13,523 nt of DNA from Candidatus Methanogasteraceae archaeon UBA261 (GTDB taxonomy: Archaea > Halobacteriota > Methanosarcinia > Methanosarcinales > Methanogasteraceae), in the NCBI GenBank assembly GCA_002506015.1, contig DAWR01000204.1, positions 1 through 13,523 on the forward strand, given 5' to 3'. The notes under the pieces are model-generated. The model was not told the origin of the DNA. It saw nothing but the letters and a program-made list of their open reading frames with translations, and searched no databases. The position numbers and the translations under genes were made by a program. Positions 12,471 through 13,523 of the stretch are shown piece by piece (position 1 is the stretch's first letter; every line of letters starts with the position of its first letter).

Positions 12471-12559
12471 TGAATGTCCCCATCACGAGTACCGTCAAAC
12501 AAGATCCATCAGACAACTTCCAGGGGGAAACCAGGGTTGCAAAACTACCGAAATTGACC

Positions 12560-12742
12560 TCACCTATCAGTCTCCAGCTTCCCGATCATCTCAGCCAGCC
12601 GCTGCAGAACCTCTGTTCTCATCCCCTCCACGAACTTGATGCTGCCGACGACGAGATGCCCGCCGCTGACTCCTGATACGAGAGTGGGTGGAATCGAAAG
12701 GGGATTAAGATTAGAATGGAATACACCATACCACCGTGACAC
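12560..12742 (-). CDS. Possible 60-aa protein or gene fragment, unrecognised
   Basis: A short minus-strand frame ends GGHLVVGSIKFVEGMRTEVL followed by QRLAEMIGKLETDR. This half has a protein-like strand-then-amphipathic-helix pattern. The first 25 residues look arbitrary. It could be a remnant of a longer gene or a small protein starting at an internal ATG (MRTEVLQRLAEM). I recognise no family, and there is no clear ribosome-binding site. The remaining sequence of 12445-12852 shows only the promoter and terminator signals listed. Confidence 0.2.
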   Translation of the reverse strand: MSRWYGVFHSNLNPLSIPPTLVSGVSGGHLVVGSIKFVEGMRTEVLQRLAEMIGKLETDR

Positions 12743-12791
12743 CTTTCGGGAAAATGCCTACGCATCACCGAAAGTCGGGTTACTGTATGCT

Positions 12792-12837
12792 GGAAAGAAT
12801 AAAAAAAGAAGAAAGAACTCAGGTCAAACCTGAGTTC
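12792..12837 (-). terminator. Hairpin plus T-rich tract ending the surface-protein transcript
   Basis: GAACTCAGGT (12815-12824) and ACCTGAGTTC (12828-12837) form a perfect 10-bp stem with a 3-nt loop. On the minus strand it is followed by a T-rich tract (12792-12814) that includes seven T in a row. It lies 15 nt after the stop of the surface-protein gene at 12853 and is oriented to end that transcript. Confidence 0.75.
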
Positions 12838-12852
12838 ATCTTTCGTTGTTCC

Positions 12853-13523
12853 TTAACGGCTAACCCTATGGGTGCAGAGTTCGCCGTTATTGTACTGGTC
12901 CAGTGGTTGTCCGCTGAACGGGCCGTCAATGGTCACGGTGAAGTTCTTTGTCTCTTCCACCGCCAGGGTGAAGGTGCCGATACTATTTCGAACCCCACCT
13001 TGAAATTCGCGGGTCCTGCCTGTGGCACAGGCTCTATGGAGTCGTACATCTTCGTCACGGTGAACTCGGCACCCGATAGCGATAGTTGGCATCATCCGTG
13101 TCAGAGTACGTTTGCCCGCCAAAGTCCACTGTCGCGCTCGCCTTGTCGGTATGTTGAACTTCCTCCCACGGATCGGTCACGAAGCACTCAAACGATGCAC
13201 CCACAGCCAGCGGGGGTACCGTGCAACCTGACAGATCAAAGTCAGAGTCAGTCAGGGTGATGCCCGTCAAATCGACGTTTCCGGTGTTGGTCACCACGAA
13301 CTTGAACTGTGGATCATACGTATAACAGATCATGTACGGACCGGTCGGATCATCAGCATCCTCCCAGGTCGTGCCATTGTCTACTGAAACGTACTTCTCC
13401 ACATCTATTGACGGATTCTGAGGTAGTGTTACTGTTGGGGTAGCTTCGTCTTGTACCGTACTACCGTCAGGGGCAGTTCCAGTGGCCGTTGCGATATTGT
13501 CCACCTTACCTGCATTGATATCT
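12853..13523 (-). pseudogene. C-terminal part of DUF11-like repeat surface protein, two frameshifts
   Basis: The gene runs in from the right edge, reading DINAGKVDNIATATGTAPDG, so only the C-terminal ~225 residues are in view. An Ig-like DUF11/prealbumin-like repeat follows: PSIDVEKYVSVDNGTTWEDA, FKFVVTNTGNVDLTGITLTD, LAVGASFECFV and TDKASATVDFGGQTYSDTDD. This architecture is common in large extracellular proteins of methanogens and related archaea, which may serve as adhesin or cell-envelope proteins. After DDANYR the frame must change once at the GGG run 13072-13074 to read GAEFTVTKMYDSIEPVPQAG, and again at the AAA run 12986-12988 to read NSIGTFTLAVEETKNFTVTI through to GELCTHRVSR and TAA at 12853. 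Adding one G and one A restores one continuous frame. Either the gene is recently inactivated or the sequence has homopolymer errors. No C-terminal anchor is visible. Confidence 0.8.

Noticed and set aside
1..13523. CRISPR array, tRNA or rRNA
   Set aside because: No regularly spaced direct repeats, cloverleaf with conserved T-arm, or rRNA-like sequence was recognised by eye on either strand.

Overview
The window looks like a piece of a strictly anaerobic euryarchaeal genome, most likely a methanogen or an anaerobic methane/alkane oxidiser related to Methanosarcinales. The pointers are a Tfx-type transcription regulator, an archaeal Thi4 with His in place of the sulfur-donating Cys, an archaeal TrmJ-type RNA methylase, a UPF0175/DUF3368 pair and a DUF11-like repeat surface protein. 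No rRNA, tRNA or CRISPR array was seen. The assignment is an inference from family distribution.

Layout, left to right. 1-223 has no convincing gene but holds a strong imperfect hairpin. 224-1861 (+) is AT-richer and encodes a stand-alone HsdR-N-like nuclease-fold protein followed by a hicB-hicA toxin-antitoxin pair. 1866-2705 (+) is a TrmJ/TrmH-family RNA 2'-O-methyltransferase whose ribosome-binding site overlaps the hicA stop. 2752-3189 (-) is a Tfx-family regulator. 3190-3491 has no confident gene but carries a (GGTAT)4 repeat. 3492-9004 (-) is a six-gene run read right to left: UbiU-like U32 protein, UbiV-like U32 protein, HsdS, a broken HEPN gene, a frameshifted MNT nucleotidyltransferase and HsdM. 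9113-9953 (+) is a nucleotidyltransferase with a small overlapping partner gene. 9950-11600 (-) holds a TPR protein and Thi4. 11618-12444 (-) is a UPF0175 antitoxin/DUF3368 PIN-like toxin pair. 12445-12852 is mostly non-coding. 12853-13523 (-) is the C-terminal end of a repeat surface protein, with two frameshifts and a hairpin/T-rich terminator behind it.

How the genes work together. The window is a mosaic: housekeeping genes (trmJ, tfx, the U32 pair, thi4) are interleaved with defence or conflict modules. These are hicBA, the HsdR-N-like protein, the HsdMS methyltransferase, the MNT/HEPN remnant, the nucleotidyltransferase pair and UPF0175/DUF3368. HsdM and HsdS should form a type I DNA adenine methyltransferase, but no HsdR translocase is present here. 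The MNT/HEPN module between hsdS and hsdM is inactivated in both genes as sequenced: the HEPN gene has lost about 40 nt of its core and the MNT gene has lost one base.

The most interesting intact system is the pair of U32 proteins. Their cysteine spacing closely matches the [4Fe-4S] ligands of bacterial UbiU and UbiV, which suggests an O2-independent hydroxylase-like heterodimer with an unknown substrate in an organism not expected to make ubiquinone.
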